This document shows positions 52,898-61,477 of a DNA stretch of 64,000 bases, piece after piece. Location of the stretch: the NCBI GenBank assembly GCA_965230615.1, contig OZ246012.1:868001-932000 (forward strand), in the 5' to 3' direction. Both the position numbers and the translations under genes were made by a program. The notes under the pieces are model-generated. The model made no database searches. It had not been told where the DNA came from and worked only from the letters and a program-made list of their open reading frames with translations. The DNA is from G965230615 sp965230615 (GTDB lineage: Bacteria; Pseudomonadota; Gammaproteobacteria; HTCC5015). Every line of letters begins with the position of its first letter. The first letter of the stretch is position 1.

Positions 52898-55459
52898 TTA
52901 TGCCGTTTCAGCCAATTCGATTTGTTGAAAGTGAATTTTTTCTTCTTGTGTTGCAGGCCGTATTTGCTCACGCTCCTGAACAAAGACAACGGTATCGTCT
53001 TTCTCATCGCTGTTAACAAACGTTCGAAAACGCTTTAAACGTTCTGGGTCTTCAACTGTTTTCTTCCACTCACAAGCGTAAGTACCGATAACATGTTGCA
53101 TCTCATTTTCCAACTCATCACAGATACTCAGCTTATCGTCAATAATGACTTCACGCAGATAATCCAAGCCGCCTTCTAAGTTATCCATCCATACGGAGGT
53201 GCGCTGCAAACGGTCAGCTGTGCGGATATAAAACATTAGAAAGCGATCGATGTATTTGATTAGCATTTCATCATCAAGGTCTGTTGCAAACAAATCAGCA
53301 TGTCTAGGCTTCATGCCGCCGTTGCCGCAAACATAAAGATTCCAGCCATTCTCTGTTGCAATAACACCCACATCTTTACTTTGCGCTTCAGCACATTCGC
53401 GCGTACAGCCCGATACAGCAAACTTTAATTTATGCGGCGCACGTAAGCCCTTATAACGCTCTTCTATATCAATCGCCATTGTGACGCTATCGAGTACACC
53501 GTAACGACACCAGGTACTACCAACACAAGACTTAACCGTTCTTACCGATTTACCATAAGCGTGGCCTGTTTCAAAACCAGCATCAACTAACTCTTGCCAT
53601 ATCGGCGGCAGCTCATGCAACTGCGCACCAAACAAATCGATACGCTGCCCACCGGTAATCTTAGTGTATAAATTATATTTTTTAGCGACCTGGCCTAACA
53701 CGATCAGCTTGTCTGGTGTAATTTCACCACCGGCAACTCGTGGCACAATGGAGTACGTTCCATTTTTCTGCATATTCGCTAAAAAATGATCATTGGTATC
53801 TTGCAAACCTGCATGCTCTTCCTGCAACACATAGTCATTCCAGCACGTGGCTAAAATAGAGCCTACTGTCGGCTTACAAATATCACAGCCCATACCACGG
53901 CCATATTTATCAAGCAGCTCTTCAAAGGTCTTAATTTTTTCAACGCGTATAATGTGATAGAGTTCTTGGCGAGTGTATGGAAAGTGTTCACAGAGATCTG
54001 TATTTACTTCAACACCTAGCTTGGTTAACTCACTATTGAGCACTTGTGTTAAAAGTGGCACGCAGCCGCCGCAGCCTGTGCCTGCTTTAGTACATGATTT
54101 TAATGCTGCAACGTTTGTATTACCGTCTGCAACAGCGCTACAAATAGCGCCTTTAGTCACATCATGACATGAACAAATCTGCGCTGTATCAGGTAGCGCA
54201 TCAACACCGATGCCTACTGGCTCGACATCACCCCGTTGTGGCAAAATTAATGAATCAGGGAACTCTGGCAACTCAATCCCATTGAGTGCAATTTGTAGTA
54301 GCTGCCCATAATCTTCTGCATCTCCGACTAATACCGCACCTAATAAATGCTTACCATCTTCGGTAACAGTAATTTTTTTATAAACCTCATTGGGCTCGTC
54401 AATATAGGTATAGGTTTTCGCGCCTTGAGTACGCGCATGTGCATCACCAATACTGGCAACATCAACACCCATTAATTTTAGTTTGGTGCTCATATCAGCA
54501 CCCGTGAAAATATTGGCATTACCATTTAAATGATCAGCTGCCACTTTAGCCATTTGATAACCTGGGGCAACCAGACCAAAAATTTGCTTATTCCACAAAG
54601 CACACTCACCAATGGCATAGATATCTTTATCTGATGTTTGACAGTAGTTATTAACAACAATGCCGCCGCGCTCACCAATCTCAATTTTTGCTTCGCGCGC
54701 CAGTTGGTCTCTTGGCCGAATACCTGCAGAAAAGACGATCATATCAGTTTCTAATGCGCCGCCATCGGCGAAGTTCATTTTGTAACGATGCTCATCACCT
54801 GCAACAATCTCTTGGGTATTTTTAGAGGTATGTACCTGCACACCGAGTTCTTCAATTTTACGGCGCAACACAGCACCACCACCGTCATCAACCTGTACAG
54901 TCATTAAACGTGGTGCGAACTCAACAACATGTGTTTGCAAGCCCATGCTCTTCAATGCATTAGCACATTCCAAACCCAGTAAGCCGCCGCCAACAACAAC
55001 ACCGACTTTGGACTGCTCGCCTGATGCTTGCATGCCTTCCAAGTCTTCAATGGTCCGATATACATGACAATGCTCACCATCATTACCAGGAATGGGTGGC
55101 ACAAAAGGATAAGAGCCGGTTGCTAAGACAAGTTTGTCATAAGCAATTTCTTTACCTTGCTGAGAAATAACCCGCTTATTGTCTCGATCTATACTAGCGA
55201 CAGCATCACCAATATGGATTGTTAGCGCATGCTTGTCATAAAAACCGGATTCGACCAATGACAGGTCTTCGGCAGTTTTACCTGTGAAGTATTCGCTTAA
55301 ATGTACTCGGTCATAAGCCAAGCGCGGCTCTTCACAAAATGTCACTATATTAAAACTTTGTTGCGCTTCATTTTCTACCATGGCCTCAATAAACTTGTGG
55401 CCAACCATACCATTACCAATAACAACTAATGTTTGTTTGCTCTCAGCGATGCCCGTCAT
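52898..55459 (-). CDS. nirB: NADH-dependent nitrite reductase large subunit NirB
   Basis: Six-electron reduction of nitrite to ammonia. 853 residues: N-terminal FAD/NAD domain (LVVIGNGMVGHKFIEAM, VVVGGGLLGLECANAL), BFD [2Fe-2S] cysteines (CSCHDVTKGAI, CTKAGTGCGGCVP), siroheme/4Fe-4S half with TGGQRIDLFGAQ, CVGSTWCRYG, and the C-x5-C ligand set in AVSGCTRECAEAQSKD. First gene of nirB-nirD-nasA-dmsBC-cobA; GGAG precedes the ATG, and a sigma-54 promoter lies at 55524-55539. Confidence 0.96.
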   Translation of the reverse strand: MTGIAESKQTLVVIGNGMVGHKFIEAMVENEAQQSFNIVTFCEEPRLAYDRVHLSEYFTGKTAEDLSLVESGFYDKHALTIHIGDAVASIDRDNKRVISQQGKEIAYDKLVLATGSYPFVPPIPGNDGEHCHVYRTIEDLEGMQASGEQSKVGVVVGGGLLGLECANALKSMGLQTHVVEFAPRLMTVQVDDGGGAVLRRKIEELGVQVHTSKNTQEIVAGDEHRYKMNFADGGALETDMIVFSAGIRPRDQLAREAKIEIGERGGIVVNNYCQTSDKDIYAIGECALWNKQIFGLVAPGYQMAKVAADHLNGNANIFTGADMSTKLKLMGVDVASIGDAHARTQGAKTYTYIDEPNEVYKKITVTEDGKHLLGAVLVGDAEDYGQLLQIALNGIELPEFPDSLILPQRGDVEPVGIGVDALPDTAQICSCHDVTKGAICSAVADGNTNVAALKSCTKAGTGCGGCVPLLTQVLNSELTKLGVEVNTDLCEHFPYTRQELYHIIRVEKIKTFEELLDKYGRGMGCDICKPTVGSILATCWNDYVLQEEHAGLQDTNDHFLANMQKNGTYSIVPRVAGGEITPDKLIVLGQVAKKYNLYTKITGGQRIDLFGAQLHELPPIWQELVDAGFETGHAYGKSVRTVKSCVGSTWCRYGVLDSVTMAIDIEERYKGLRAPHKLKFAVSGCTRECAEAQSKDVGVIATENGWNLYVCGNGGMKPRHADLFATDLDDEMLIKYIDRFLMFYIRTADRLQRTSVWMDNLEGGLDYLREVIIDDKLSICDELENEMQHVIGTYACEWKKTVEDPERLKRFRTFVNSDEKDDTVVFVQEREQIRPATQEEKIHFQQIELAETA

Positions 55460-55523
55460 GGTTCGCTTACTCCTCAGCGTGTTTTGTTGATTACTGCATT
55501 CGCACTCTTAATTTATTCCTATT

Positions 55524-55539
55524 AGCAATTGGCATGCCA
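55524..55539 (-). promoter_or_regulatory. Sigma-54 promoter of the nirB operon
   Basis: Minus strand TGGCATGCCAATTGCT: GG and GC of the -24/-12 pair at the right spacing; one mismatch (T for C) to TGGCAC-N5-TTGC(A/T). About 65 bp upstream of the nirB start, placing the transcript start about 54 bp before the ATG. Confidence 0.7.
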
Positions 55540-55580
55540 TAAAAATAAATAATAAAATCAGTTAGTTACAGAAGAAAATG

Positions 55581-55800
55581 GCTGCAACACCGCCTTAGCG
55601 TGGTGCAAATGCCTATAACTTGCACCAAAACAGATCGCAAGATATTGAGTCGAGTCAGACCTCTCAGCCAGAGCATGACCAAAGACAGAGCGTTTATTTG
55701 CACTAATAGCGAGCAAAACAATACCTGCAGAAGTGAAATTGGGCTTTTATGGCGCGGGAATAGCTGCCTTGGTGCAACAGATATTGCTATAGGCAGCTCA
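55581..55800. promoter_or_regulatory. NtrC-like enhancer region between nirB and narK
   Basis: Several TGCAC/GGTGCA half-sites: TGGTGCAA (55601-55608) and TTGCACCA (55620-55627) as a perfect inverted pair, TGCACTAATAGCGAGCA (55698-55714), and TTGGTGCAA (55769-55777) inside AGCTGCC/GGCAGCT (55762-55768, 55792-55798). They lie upstream of both sigma-54 promoters, where an NtrC-type activator would bind. The rest of the gap (55460-55944) has no gene. Confidence 0.5.
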
Positions 55801-55852
55801 ACCTCTTTAGATTTATAAGGTATATAAAGAGCAACATTATTTGTTTAGTGGC

Positions 55853-55868
55853 TGGCACAAGGCTTGCT
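55853..55868 (+). promoter_or_regulatory. Sigma-54 promoter of narK
   Basis: TGGCACAAGGCTTGCT fits the consensus TGGCAC-N5-TTGC(A/T) without mismatch. The leader would be about 66 nt to the narK ATG at 55945. Confidence 0.8.
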
Positions 55869-55944
55869 AAGGCTTATGGCAATAGCGCAACGACGCGTCA
55901 CCAACAAACAAAATAACAATGGCTTAATGAGGAGCTATCGTCTT

Positions 55945-57420
55945 ATGTCTAATGAGAAATTGAATGTTTTAGCTTTTAAGGAAGGCAAAATCCGTACATT
56001 GCACTTCACTTGGATTGCTTTCTTTATCTCCTTCTTTGTCTGGTTCAACCATGCTCCACTATTAGCCTCTATGCGCGATGCTCTTGGCTTAAGCGACCAA
56101 GAGATTAAAGCACTGCTTATCATGAATGTGGCTTTGACCATTCCGGCAAGAATTATTGTCGGTATGCTGGTTGATAAGTTTGGCCCTCGCATTATGTATA
56201 CCGTACTCTTGAGTATTTCCAGTTTATTATGTTTTGCCTTCGCGATGGCACAAACCTATGAAACGCTGGCACTGACCCGCTTTCTATTAGGCTTTGTTGG
56301 TGCGGGCTTTGTTATTGGCATTCGCATGGTTGGTGAATGGTTTCCTGCTCGTCAGGTTGGTATTGCTGAAGGCATTTATGGGGGTTGGGGTAACTTTGGT
56401 TCAGCCGCCGCCGCCATGTCTTTACCAACGATTGCGCTACTTTACGGTGGCGAAAATGGTTGGCGTTATGCGCTGGCAACCACAGGCGTCATTGCATTGG
56501 TCTATGCCTTTATCTATTACTTCTCTGTACGTAATACACCAAAGGGCTCTACCTATTTTAAGCCAAAGCGCATGGGTGCGATGGAAGTTACCAGCAAAGG
56601 TGACTTTGTACTTTACTTGATAATGAATATTCCAATGTATGCTGCGCTGGCAACATTGACCTGGAAGCTATCTCCAACAAACTTAGGTTTATTAAGCGCT
56701 GCTGTAACTTATGCTATTTATGCGACTTTAGTGATTGTCTACATTATTCAAACGGTTCGTATTTATCAAATCAACAAACATATCTTTGAAAAGCCGGTGC
56801 CAGAAATTGAGCGTTACTCTTTCAAACAAGTTGCTGTTTTAGATATCTCCTACTTGGTGACTTTTGGCTCTGAACTCGCAGTTGTCTCTATGCTGCCGTT
56901 ATTCTTTTTAAACACCTTTGAGCAATTAACGGTTGTACAAGCTGGTTTATTGGCATCAGGTTTTGCTTTTATGAACCTGGTAGCACGCCCTAGCGGTGGC
57001 TTCTTCAGTGATAAGTTTGGTCGGAAGAAATCCTTATTGATTTTATTGACCGGCTTGGCTGTTGGTTATTTTTTAATGAGCCAGATCAGTTCAGGTTGGC
57101 CGATCTTTTTAGCTGTCGCGGTTACCATGTGCTGCTCGTTCTTTGTACAATCGGGTGAAGGAGCCGTATTTGCTGTGGTACCACTGGTGAAACGCCGACT
57201 GACCGGACAAATTGCCGGTATGGCCGGCGCTTATGGTAATGTGGGTGCTGTTACTTATTTAACGGTATTATCGTTTGTTGAGCCATCTGTCTTTTTTGCC
57301 ACCATCGCTTGTAGTGCCATAATCGCTTTCCTGGCAGTCGCCTTCTTCCTTGAAGAGCCCGCAGGACAAATGGCTGAAGTACTACCTGATGGCACTATTG
57401 AAATGATTGAAGTGAGTTAA
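55945..57420 (+). CDS. narK: Nitrate/nitrite transporter, NarK/NasA MFS family
   Basis: Inner-membrane nitrate uptake. About 491 residues with twelve or so membrane segments; nitrate-family sequences NFGSAAAAMSLPTIALL and YGNVGAVTYLTVLSF (nitrate signatures), and MFS loop GGFFSDKFGRKKSLL. The ATG at 55945 (MSNEKLNV) has GAGGAG upstream; earlier in-frame codons fall inside the sigma-54 promoter leader. Followed by a 12-bp-stem hairpin and the PP2C-kinase gene. Confidence 0.93.
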   Translation: MSNEKLNVLAFKEGKIRTLHFTWIAFFISFFVWFNHAPLLASMRDALGLSDQEIKALLIMNVALTIPARIIVGMLVDKFGPRIMYTVLLSISSLLCFAFAMAQTYETLALTRFLLGFVGAGFVIGIRMVGEWFPARQVGIAEGIYGGWGNFGSAAAAMSLPTIALLYGGENGWRYALATTGVIALVYAFIYYFSVRNTPKGSTYFKPKRMGAMEVTSKGDFVLYLIMNIPMYAALATLTWKLSPTNLGLLSAAVTYAIYATLVIVYIIQTVRIYQINKHIFEKPVPEIERYSFKQVAVLDISYLVTFGSELAVVSMLPLFFLNTFEQLTVVQAGLLASGFAFMNLVARPSGGFFSDKFGRKKSLLILLTGLAVGYFLMSQISSGWPIFLAVAVTMCCSFFVQSGEGAVFAVVPLVKRRLTGQIAGMAGAYGNVGAVTYLTVLSFVEPSVFFATIACSAIIAFLAVAFFLEEPAGQMAEVLPDGTIEMIEVS

Positions 57421-57459
57421 ACAGCCCTTAATCAATTCGTATAAAGTTAACCGATATAC

Positions 57460-57505
57460 ACCAGCGGCGCACAGCATAATTATATTGTAATATTGCGCCG
57501 CTGGT
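57460..57505 (+). terminator. Strong hairpin between narK and the kinase gene
   Basis: ACCAGCGGCGCA (57460-57471) and TGCGCCGCTGGT (57494-57505), perfect 12-bp arms, 22-nt loop, then TTATTATC. Terminator-like or attenuator; it ends 14 nt before the ATG of the kinase, so it may limit how much kinase is made from the narK transcript. Confidence 0.55.
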
Positions 57506-57519
57506 TTATTATCACAGCT

Positions 57520-59241
57520 ATGAGTGAACATCTCTCTATTAGTACAGGCCAATGCTCCAAAGCTGGGGTTAAAGAGTCCAATGAGGATAGTCTGGGTCTG
57601 TTAATACCCAAAAGTGGTTTGTTACGCACCAAAGGCATTGCTGCAATTGTGGCAGACGGTGTTAGCAGTAGTGCTGCAGGTCGCGAAGCCAGTGAATCTT
57701 GTGTTCAGGGTTTCTTAAGTGACTATTACAGCACGCCAGAGTCATGGACCACCAAAACCTCTGTACGCAAAGTGCTTGGAGCCTTAAATCGCTGGTTATA
57801 TGGTCAAGGTATACGTCGTTACGATTCCCATATGGGTTTGGTGACAACACTGAGCTTATTGATTCTCAAATCTGCTACAGCCCATATTTTTCATGTTGGC
57901 GATACTCGAATTTATCGTAAGCGCGGTTCAGAGTTAGAGTGTCTGACCAACGATCATCGTATTATCTCCAGTGGCAGTAAAACATTCCTGGCACGGGCCA
58001 TGGGCGTTGAACCACATGTTGACTTTGACTATTACAGTACCTCGATTGAGCTAGGCGATCAGTTTATTCTTATTACTGATGGCGGCTATGAATTTATTAA
58101 TAATCGTAACATCGTAGACCTTATTAACACATCAGCTGATAACCTTAACAAAGCAGCCGAGAATATTGTTAATACAGCACTCAACAATAACAGTGATGAT
58201 AATATAAGCTGTGTTATTGTACAGATTGATGCTATTCCTTATTTTGATGATGAGGAATCATTTTATAAGCGCTTAACCGAGCTACCGTTTCCCCCGCCAC
58301 TAGAAGCCGGTCAAACGATTGACCACTATCGCATTATACGCGAGTTGCATAGCAGCAAACGCACGGAGGTGTATCTGGCGCATGATATACAACAAGTCGA
58401 TAGAAAGGTAGTATTAAAAGCCCCCTCTATTAACTTTAATGATGACCCCTATTACATTGATCGCTTTCTGCATGAGGAGTGGGTCGGACGACGGCTTAAT
58501 AATACAAATGTCCTCAAAGTGCTTGACCACCCTAGAGACCGTCAATTTCTTTACTACACGGTCGAGTATGTTGAAGGACAAACCTTAAGGCAATGGATGC
58601 AGGATAACCCTCAACCAACGTTAAATGATGTGCGCGAATTTATTAATCAGGCTGTACGAGGCCTGCATGCTTTTCATCGTTTAGAGATGGTCCACCAGGA
58701 TATTAAACCCGAAAACATCATTATTGATAAGAATAATACCGTTAAAATTATTGACTTTGGCTCAACGAAAATTGCAGGTATCGAAGAAATTCAAACACCT
58801 CTTAAAGAAAATAATGATGTCCTCGGTACAGTAAACTATACTGCACCAGAAATTATTATCTCGGGCATGCAAGGTAGTGTGCAATCTGACCTTTACTCTA
58901 TTGCAACCATTGCCTATGAGATGTTAACAGGCAGGCTACCCTATGGCGCAGAACTCTCGGCACAACAATTACGTCGCGCCGAATATGTCTCTGCATCATC
59001 GATTGATAACGAAATACCATTATGGGTTGATGAAGCTCTAAGAAAAGCTCTGCAGCAAAACCCTACGCTGCGTTATATTGAGCTATCTGAGTTTATCTAT
59101 GATCTTTCTAACCCTAACCCAAAGTTTCTTGAGAAAAAGCACGAACCACTGATCGAGCGTGACCCAATCAACTTTTGGCGGGGTTTGGCTTATCTTTCTT
59201 TATTATTGAATGTTGTACTGATGTACTTGTTATTCAAATAG
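57520..59241 (+). CDS. PP2C phosphatase-Ser/Thr kinase fusion protein
   Basis: 573 residues. Residues 1-245: PP2C phosphatase with ESNEDSLG, VADGVSSSAAGREAS, GLVTTLSLL, HVGDTRIYR, ITDGGYEF and SDDNISCVIV, all metal-binding Asp present. Residues 270-530: eukaryotic-type kinase with degenerate Gly loop, VVLKAP (Lys), HQDIKPENIII (catalytic Asp, HQD instead of HRD), IDFGSTK and GTVNYTAPEI. One membrane helix at the C-terminus (LAYLSLLLNVVLMYLLF). A similar gene lies beside the nitrate transporter in Pseudomonas aeruginosa as I recall (PA1782). Likely a local regulator of nitrate use; target unknown. Confidence 0.92.
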   Translation: MSEHLSISTGQCSKAGVKESNEDSLGLLIPKSGLLRTKGIAAIVADGVSSSAAGREASESCVQGFLSDYYSTPESWTTKTSVRKVLGALNRWLYGQGIRRYDSHMGLVTTLSLLILKSATAHIFHVGDTRIYRKRGSELECLTNDHRIISSGSKTFLARAMGVEPHVDFDYYSTSIELGDQFILITDGGYEFINNRNIVDLINTSADNLNKAAENIVNTALNNNSDDNISCVIVQIDAIPYFDDEESFYKRLTELPFPPPLEAGQTIDHYRIIRELHSSKRTEVYLAHDIQQVDRKVVLKAPSINFNDDPYYIDRFLHEEWVGRRLNNTNVLKVLDHPRDRQFLYYTVEYVEGQTLRQWMQDNPQPTLNDVREFINQAVRGLHAFHRLEMVHQDIKPENIIIDKNNTVKIIDFGSTKIAGIEEIQTPLKENNDVLGTVNYTAPEIIISGMQGSVQSDLYSIATIAYEMLTGRLPYGAELSAQQLRRAEYVSASSIDNEIPLWVDEALRKALQQNPTLRYIELSEFIYDLSNPNPKFLEKKHEPLIERDPINFWRGLAYLSLLLNVVLMYLLFK

Positions 59242-59261
59242 CTCTATAAATAACGTTGCCT

Positions 59262-59951
59262 TTAGCTCAAGTGCTCAGTCATACTGACACACAGCCCAAT
59301 AAGACCACCGAAAACGCCACCCCAAACCACTAACCAGCCTAAGTGCTGACGAATCATAGCCTGCACAATATCTTTGACCTTTTGTGGTGTTAGTTCAGCC
59401 AAGCGCCCATCGATAATCTCCTCTACCTGTTCTATCAAAGTACTTGTGAGCTTCTCATTGGCTGCAGCATCGTTATTATTATCCAATAACTCAGCGACGA
59501 CTGCTTTTAACTTTATAGTCACCGGCTCTCTGAGTGGCTCTAGCGCTTTTTTGCCACCAAACATATTCAGCATACTACCCAGTGGTGACTCCTCAATAGC
59601 CTCTGTCAAACCGGCAAAGATACGTTCAAAATCGATTTTGTCATTGATATCACTTTCGGCAGCTGCCCGATTTTGCGAAACAAAGCGCTCAATATGGGCT
59701 TTGTTAAAAAACTCATTGATGATGAGACTTTTAATACCCGCCTTGAATTCTTCAAAACGACTGGGAATCACACCGGAGCCATATAGCCCTGGTACTTTCT
59801 CAAATAACATATGAATCGCCAGCCAATTTGTAATCCCACCTGACAAGGCAAATAAACCCGTTGTTAGAATGATATGACTATACGAGGGTGAGAAATAGCC
59901 AACAATACATAGCAGCAAAGCCACAAGGTTGGTGAGAATATTTTTATTCAT
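59262..59951 (-). CDS. DUF445 membrane protein
   Basis: 229 residues: N-terminal pair of membrane helices (LVALLLCIVGYF, ILTTGLFALSGGITNWLAIHMLFEK), then an amphipathic helical middle and a C-terminal helix (LVVWGGVFGGLIGLCVSMTE). NWLAIHMLFEKVPGLYGSGVIP is the DUF445 hallmark. Shorter than YjiN. Function unknown. Convergent with the kinase gene. Confidence 0.85.
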   Translation of the reverse strand: MNKNILTNLVALLLCIVGYFSPSYSHIILTTGLFALSGGITNWLAIHMLFEKVPGLYGSGVIPSRFEEFKAGIKSLIINEFFNKAHIERFVSQNRAAAESDINDKIDFERIFAGLTEAIEESPLGSMLNMFGGKKALEPLREPVTIKLKAVVAELLDNNNDAAANEKLTSTLIEQVEEIIDGRLAELTPQKVKDIVQAMIRQHLGWLVVWGGVFGGLIGLCVSMTEHLS

Positions 59952-60131
59952 GAAGATTCAAACTTACCTATTTTTATCATGTAATATGGGTAAAAGGCTG
60001 ATTGTTTCAATATAATAATTCAATTTAATAAAAACCTATAAATCATTGAATTATAATAACTTTATAATGGTATTATTTATGTTTTATGCGCCAAGAAATC
60101 AGCCTGCTTTTATTTATGCCGAACTATCTTA
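59952..60131. other. Intergenic, AT-rich
   Basis: 180 bp between the porin stop and the DUF445 start; very AT-rich; DUF445 promoter expected. No terminator identified. Confidence 0.35.
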
Positions 60132-61322
60132 TTAAAATTTGGCGCCTAAGAACAACCATACTTTATCCGTATCGACAGCGAAAGCGTCTGCCCGATAACT
60201 GGCAACTTTAAGCCCCGCCGAATAATAATCGCCAAATTTGATTTTAGCTTGCAAGTCAACTTCTGTACCATAATCATCACCAACACCGTCTGGCACAAAC
60301 TGGTGATACACAAGTTGTAAGTCGATTTCAGCCGCCTTTCCCTGCAAGCGAATATAGCTATCTTCTAAACCTTCGCTGGGAGTATTTAGAAACACATCTG
60401 CCCAACCATTGAACTTATGTAACGTCGCCAATGGCGTGGAGAAACCTTCAGCGTTACCCAGATTATTAGTATCCATGCCGAGTGTTTCAACTCCTATTGT
60501 GAAAGTGGTCTGATTACCATAACTCAGTTCTATTAAAGAATATTCAGGTTCAGCGCCTGTTGCGGTCTCTTGTCTGGCAAACTCCACACTAAACTTTAAT
60601 GGCCCCCGATCGGCATCGTAACGCAAGCCTGTGTTTTTCTGAGCCGAGCTATTGTTTTCAACTTCAATATCGTAATAGTACAACATAAGCTGATCTTTGC
60701 TCGATGGCTGATAAAGCATATCAAAAAGTGTGCTGTCGTGCTCTTCATCAGTGAATAAAACGGTATTACGCCGATTTAATTGGCTCAAATGTACTCGCCA
60801 ATGTTTGCTAGAGAAGTCCTCAATCACAATAGCATCATAAGTCTGCTGATTTTGTCGCCAAGCCACATCGCCGATAAAACGATGATTGCCGCGCACGATA
60901 CTTTGTCGACCATATTTAAAAAGTAATTTATCGCTTTGATATTGTAAATAAGACTGATTAAGCTCTGTACCAATAGGGTCTGCCACAACTGATGTCATAG
61001 CGGCCTTTGGCCCAAGAGAGGCTGCAGCAGGTGTACTGTAATCATCTTCGATAAGCCGATGCACATCTTCCATTTCAATATAAGCAGAAAAGTTGGCATA
61101 TTCAGCTGTTGAGTAGCCTAGCCGCGTTCTTATCGTCGACGCAGTGGCATCCTCGAGCGGGTTATCTTCTTCAACCGTCTCGTAACGATAACGCAGATCA
61201 AGACTGGCCTTACCTTGCATTAAGGTTTCAGCGAGTTTGTCAGCCTGGGCTGGCGATATAACTGCATAAACCAATAAAACTGCACAAGCCTTCGCTGGCA
61301 AGCTACACCAAATCGCTCTCAT
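60132..61322 (-). CDS. Outer-membrane beta-barrel porin (alginate-export-like)
   Basis: 396 residues; signal peptide with AVLLVYAVISPAQA cut before DKLAETLMQG. Alternating strands ending in a terminal Phe (VWLFLGAKF), typical for outer-membrane barrels; LDLRYRYETVEEDNPLEDAT and YGRQSIVRGNHRFIGDVAWRQN resemble AlgE/alginate-export-type porins. Downstream of the nitrate ABC transporter, same strand, but a terminator lies between, so it may have its own promoter. A nitrate or anion pore is plausible by context. Confidence 0.82.
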   Translation of the reverse strand: MRAIWCSLPAKACAVLLVYAVISPAQADKLAETLMQGKASLDLRYRYETVEEDNPLEDATASTIRTRLGYSTAEYANFSAYIEMEDVHRLIEDDYSTPAAASLGPKAAMTSVVADPIGTELNQSYLQYQSDKLLFKYGRQSIVRGNHRFIGDVAWRQNQQTYDAIVIEDFSSKHWRVHLSQLNRRNTVLFTDEEHDSTLFDMLYQPSSKDQLMLYYYDIEVENNSSAQKNTGLRYDADRGPLKFSVEFARQETATGAEPEYSLIELSYGNQTTFTIGVETLGMDTNNLGNAEGFSTPLATLHKFNGWADVFLNTPSEGLEDSYIRLQGKAAEIDLQLVYHQFVPDGVGDDYGTEVDLQAKIKFGDYYSAGLKVASYRADAFAVDTDKVWLFLGAKF

Positions 61323-61412
61323 GGATGTCCCCTCGATGTTAATGATTCAGCATTAAGCCAAACCGCAGGCTCGCCTTATAGCATAACGAGGCTTAGTTAC
61401 TCAATAATAATT

Positions 61413-61439
61413 AAAAAAAAGCCCCACAATGTGGGGCTT
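61413..61439 (-). terminator. Rho-independent terminator after nrtCD
   Basis: Minus strand AAGCCCCACATTGTGGGGCTT followed by TTTTTT, 39 nt past the nrtCD stop. Confidence 0.9.
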
Positions 61440-61477
61440 GGAGACATTTTACAACGAAATCAATCTATTACGGGACA

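Noticed and set aside
55600..55818. 72-codon ORF between nirB and narK
   Set aside because: Overlaps the NtrC-like sites and sigma-54 regulatory region; no coding character.
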